Positions 63,299 through 64,000 of a DNA stretch of 64,000 nucleotides are shown here, in pieces. The stretch is from Roseicyclus salinarum (GTDB lineage Bacteria; Pseudomonadota; Alphaproteobacteria; Rhodobacterales; Rhodobacteraceae): contig NZ_JARRSA010000007.1 in the NCBI RefSeq assembly GCF_029624655.1, positions 1 through 64,000 of the forward strand. Direction: 5' to 3'. Both the position numbers and the translations under genes were made by a program. Each line of letters opens with the position of its first letter. Position 1 is the stretch's first letter. The notes beneath the pieces are model-generated. The model saw only the letters and a list, made by a program, of their open reading frames with translations. It was not told the origin of the DNA and ran no database searches.

Positions 63299-64000
63299 GG
63301 AAGCGACCGCCGCCCGCCGCCCACGGGCGCGGCCACGCCCGTCGTGCCCGGCGCGCTTGTCGGCATCCCGTTCATCACCCGCGCCGCGAGATAGCCGAAG
63401 GCCTGCGCCTCGAGGAAATCTCCGTCCAGACCCACGGTCTCGACGGCGTGAACCGGGCATTTCAGCGCGGCGCGCAGGCCCGACATCATCGCGGCGTTCT
63501 TCCGGCCGCCCCCGGTGACGAGGACCTGGGCGGGCGGCTCGGGCAGATGCGCCATCCCGCGCGCCACGGCGGCGACGGCGATGGCCACGAGCGTGGCCAC
63601 CGCGTCGGCGTCGGGAAGCGGGGCGAGCACGTCGAAGAGATCGGCGAAATCGTTCCGGTCGAGCGACTTCGGCGGCATCCTCGCGAAGTAGCGCGCGCCG
63701 AGGGCGGCCTGCACGATGTCGCGCTCCACGCGGCCCGCCTTCGCAAGCGCCCCACCCGCGTCGTAGTCGCCGAGCCCGCGGGCGCGCATCACGTCGTCGA
63801 TGGGCGCGTTCGCGGGCCCGGTGTCGAAGGCGACGCAGGCGCCGGGCGCCTCGGGCGCCTCGGCGGCGGGGTCGGTCCACGTCAGGTTGCCGACACCCCC
63901 GAGGTTGAGGAAGGCCACCGGCCCGCCCGCGCCGATCCGCCGCGCGCAGGCCCAGTGGTAGAACGGCGCGAGCGGCGCGCCCTGCCCGCCCATCTCCATG
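63295..64000 (-). CDS. anmK: anhydro-N-acetylmuramic acid kinase, C-terminal part (cut by right edge)
   Basis: About 235 residues of AnmK reach the window edge; the full protein has about 370. Visible are [23 protein letters not shown], the [17 protein letters not shown] nucleotide-site block, PKSLDRNDF and [14 protein letters not shown], all family motifs. AnmK phosphorylates and opens anhMurNAc during cell-wall recycling. The ATG near the edge lies inside the normal protein, so the real start is outside the window. Confidence 0.93.
   Translation of the reverse strand, partial: MEMGGQGAPLAPFYHWACARRIGAGGPVAFLNLGGVGNLTWTDPAAEAPEAPGACVAFDTGPANAPIDDVMRARGLGDYDAGGALAKAGRVERDIVQAALGARYFARMPPKSLDRNDFADLFDVLAPLPDADAVATLVAIAVAAVARGMAHLPEPPAQVLVTGGGRKNAAMMSGLRAALKCPVHAVETVGLDGDFLEAQAFGYLAARVMNGMPTSAPGTTGVAAPVGGGRRSLP

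Overview
The window is GC-rich chromosome from an alphaproteobacterium, most probably a member of the Rhodobacterales (Rhodobacter/Paracoccus/Roseobacter group). The signs are the F1Fo-ATPase zeta inhibitor, a methionine synthase split into separate proteins with a DUF1638 gene beside it, an NAD-dependent fdsGBA-fdhD-fdsD formate dehydrogenase operon, the cytochrome c maturation set ccmABCDG in the order known from Rhodobacter (helABCDX), a GapR protein, and a short GC-hairpin/AT-motif intergenic element of a kind I associate with this order. Most genes are tightly packed with ATGA or TGATG overlaps.

Layout. 1-2.9 kb: purine genes purC, purS and purQ on the minus strand, with a zinc alcohol dehydrogenase gene sitting between purS and purQ. 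3.0-9.9 kb: ATPase zeta, the homocysteine-binding and B12-binding parts of the split methionine synthase, a DUF1638 protein, and between them a methyltransferase, a PA0069-type radical SAM protein, a phosphatase and an EamA exporter. 10.2-16.4 kb: a pentonate-type IlvD/Edd dehydratase and an ABC exporter (ATPase, large FtsX permease, HlyD adaptor). 16.4-23.5 kb: the formate dehydrogenase operon with a LysR regulator in front. 23.7-27.5 kb: phosphoenolpyruvate synthase and an MscS channel.

27.5-42.6 kb is foreign DNA in two parts. First comes a low-GC gene for an exported protein that looks like a D-glucuronyl C5-epimerase with an inserted domain. Then comes a 13.2-kb integrative island bounded by a 16-bp direct repeat, which is exactly the 3' end of tRNA-Thr(UGU). 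The tyrosine integrase lies next to the tRNA, and TGTGGACC repeats lie inside both ends and look like integrase arm sites. The cargo is a type I restriction-modification operon (hsdR-hsdS-X-hsdM) in which X is an uncharacterised PD-(D/E)XK-like protein translationally coupled to hsdS, a membrane-anchored protein upstream, a serine recombinase, a stretch of non-coding repeats, a Bro-N-like phage protein and several small genes. The hsdS-X-hsdM arrangement is my best candidate for an undescribed system.

42.7-64 kb returns to host core genes: tRNA-Thr, GapR, a DksA/TraR-type zinc-finger protein, an LpxL-like acyltransferase, an SDR / DDAH-like / ICMT-like operon, aconitase, ccmABCDG, enolase, a small membrane/lipid-type operon ending in a cupin_5 gene broken by one in-frame amber codon, RarD, and the C-terminal part of anhydro-N-acetylmuramic acid kinase at the right edge. 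All names rest on reading the sequence against known families; no database search was run.
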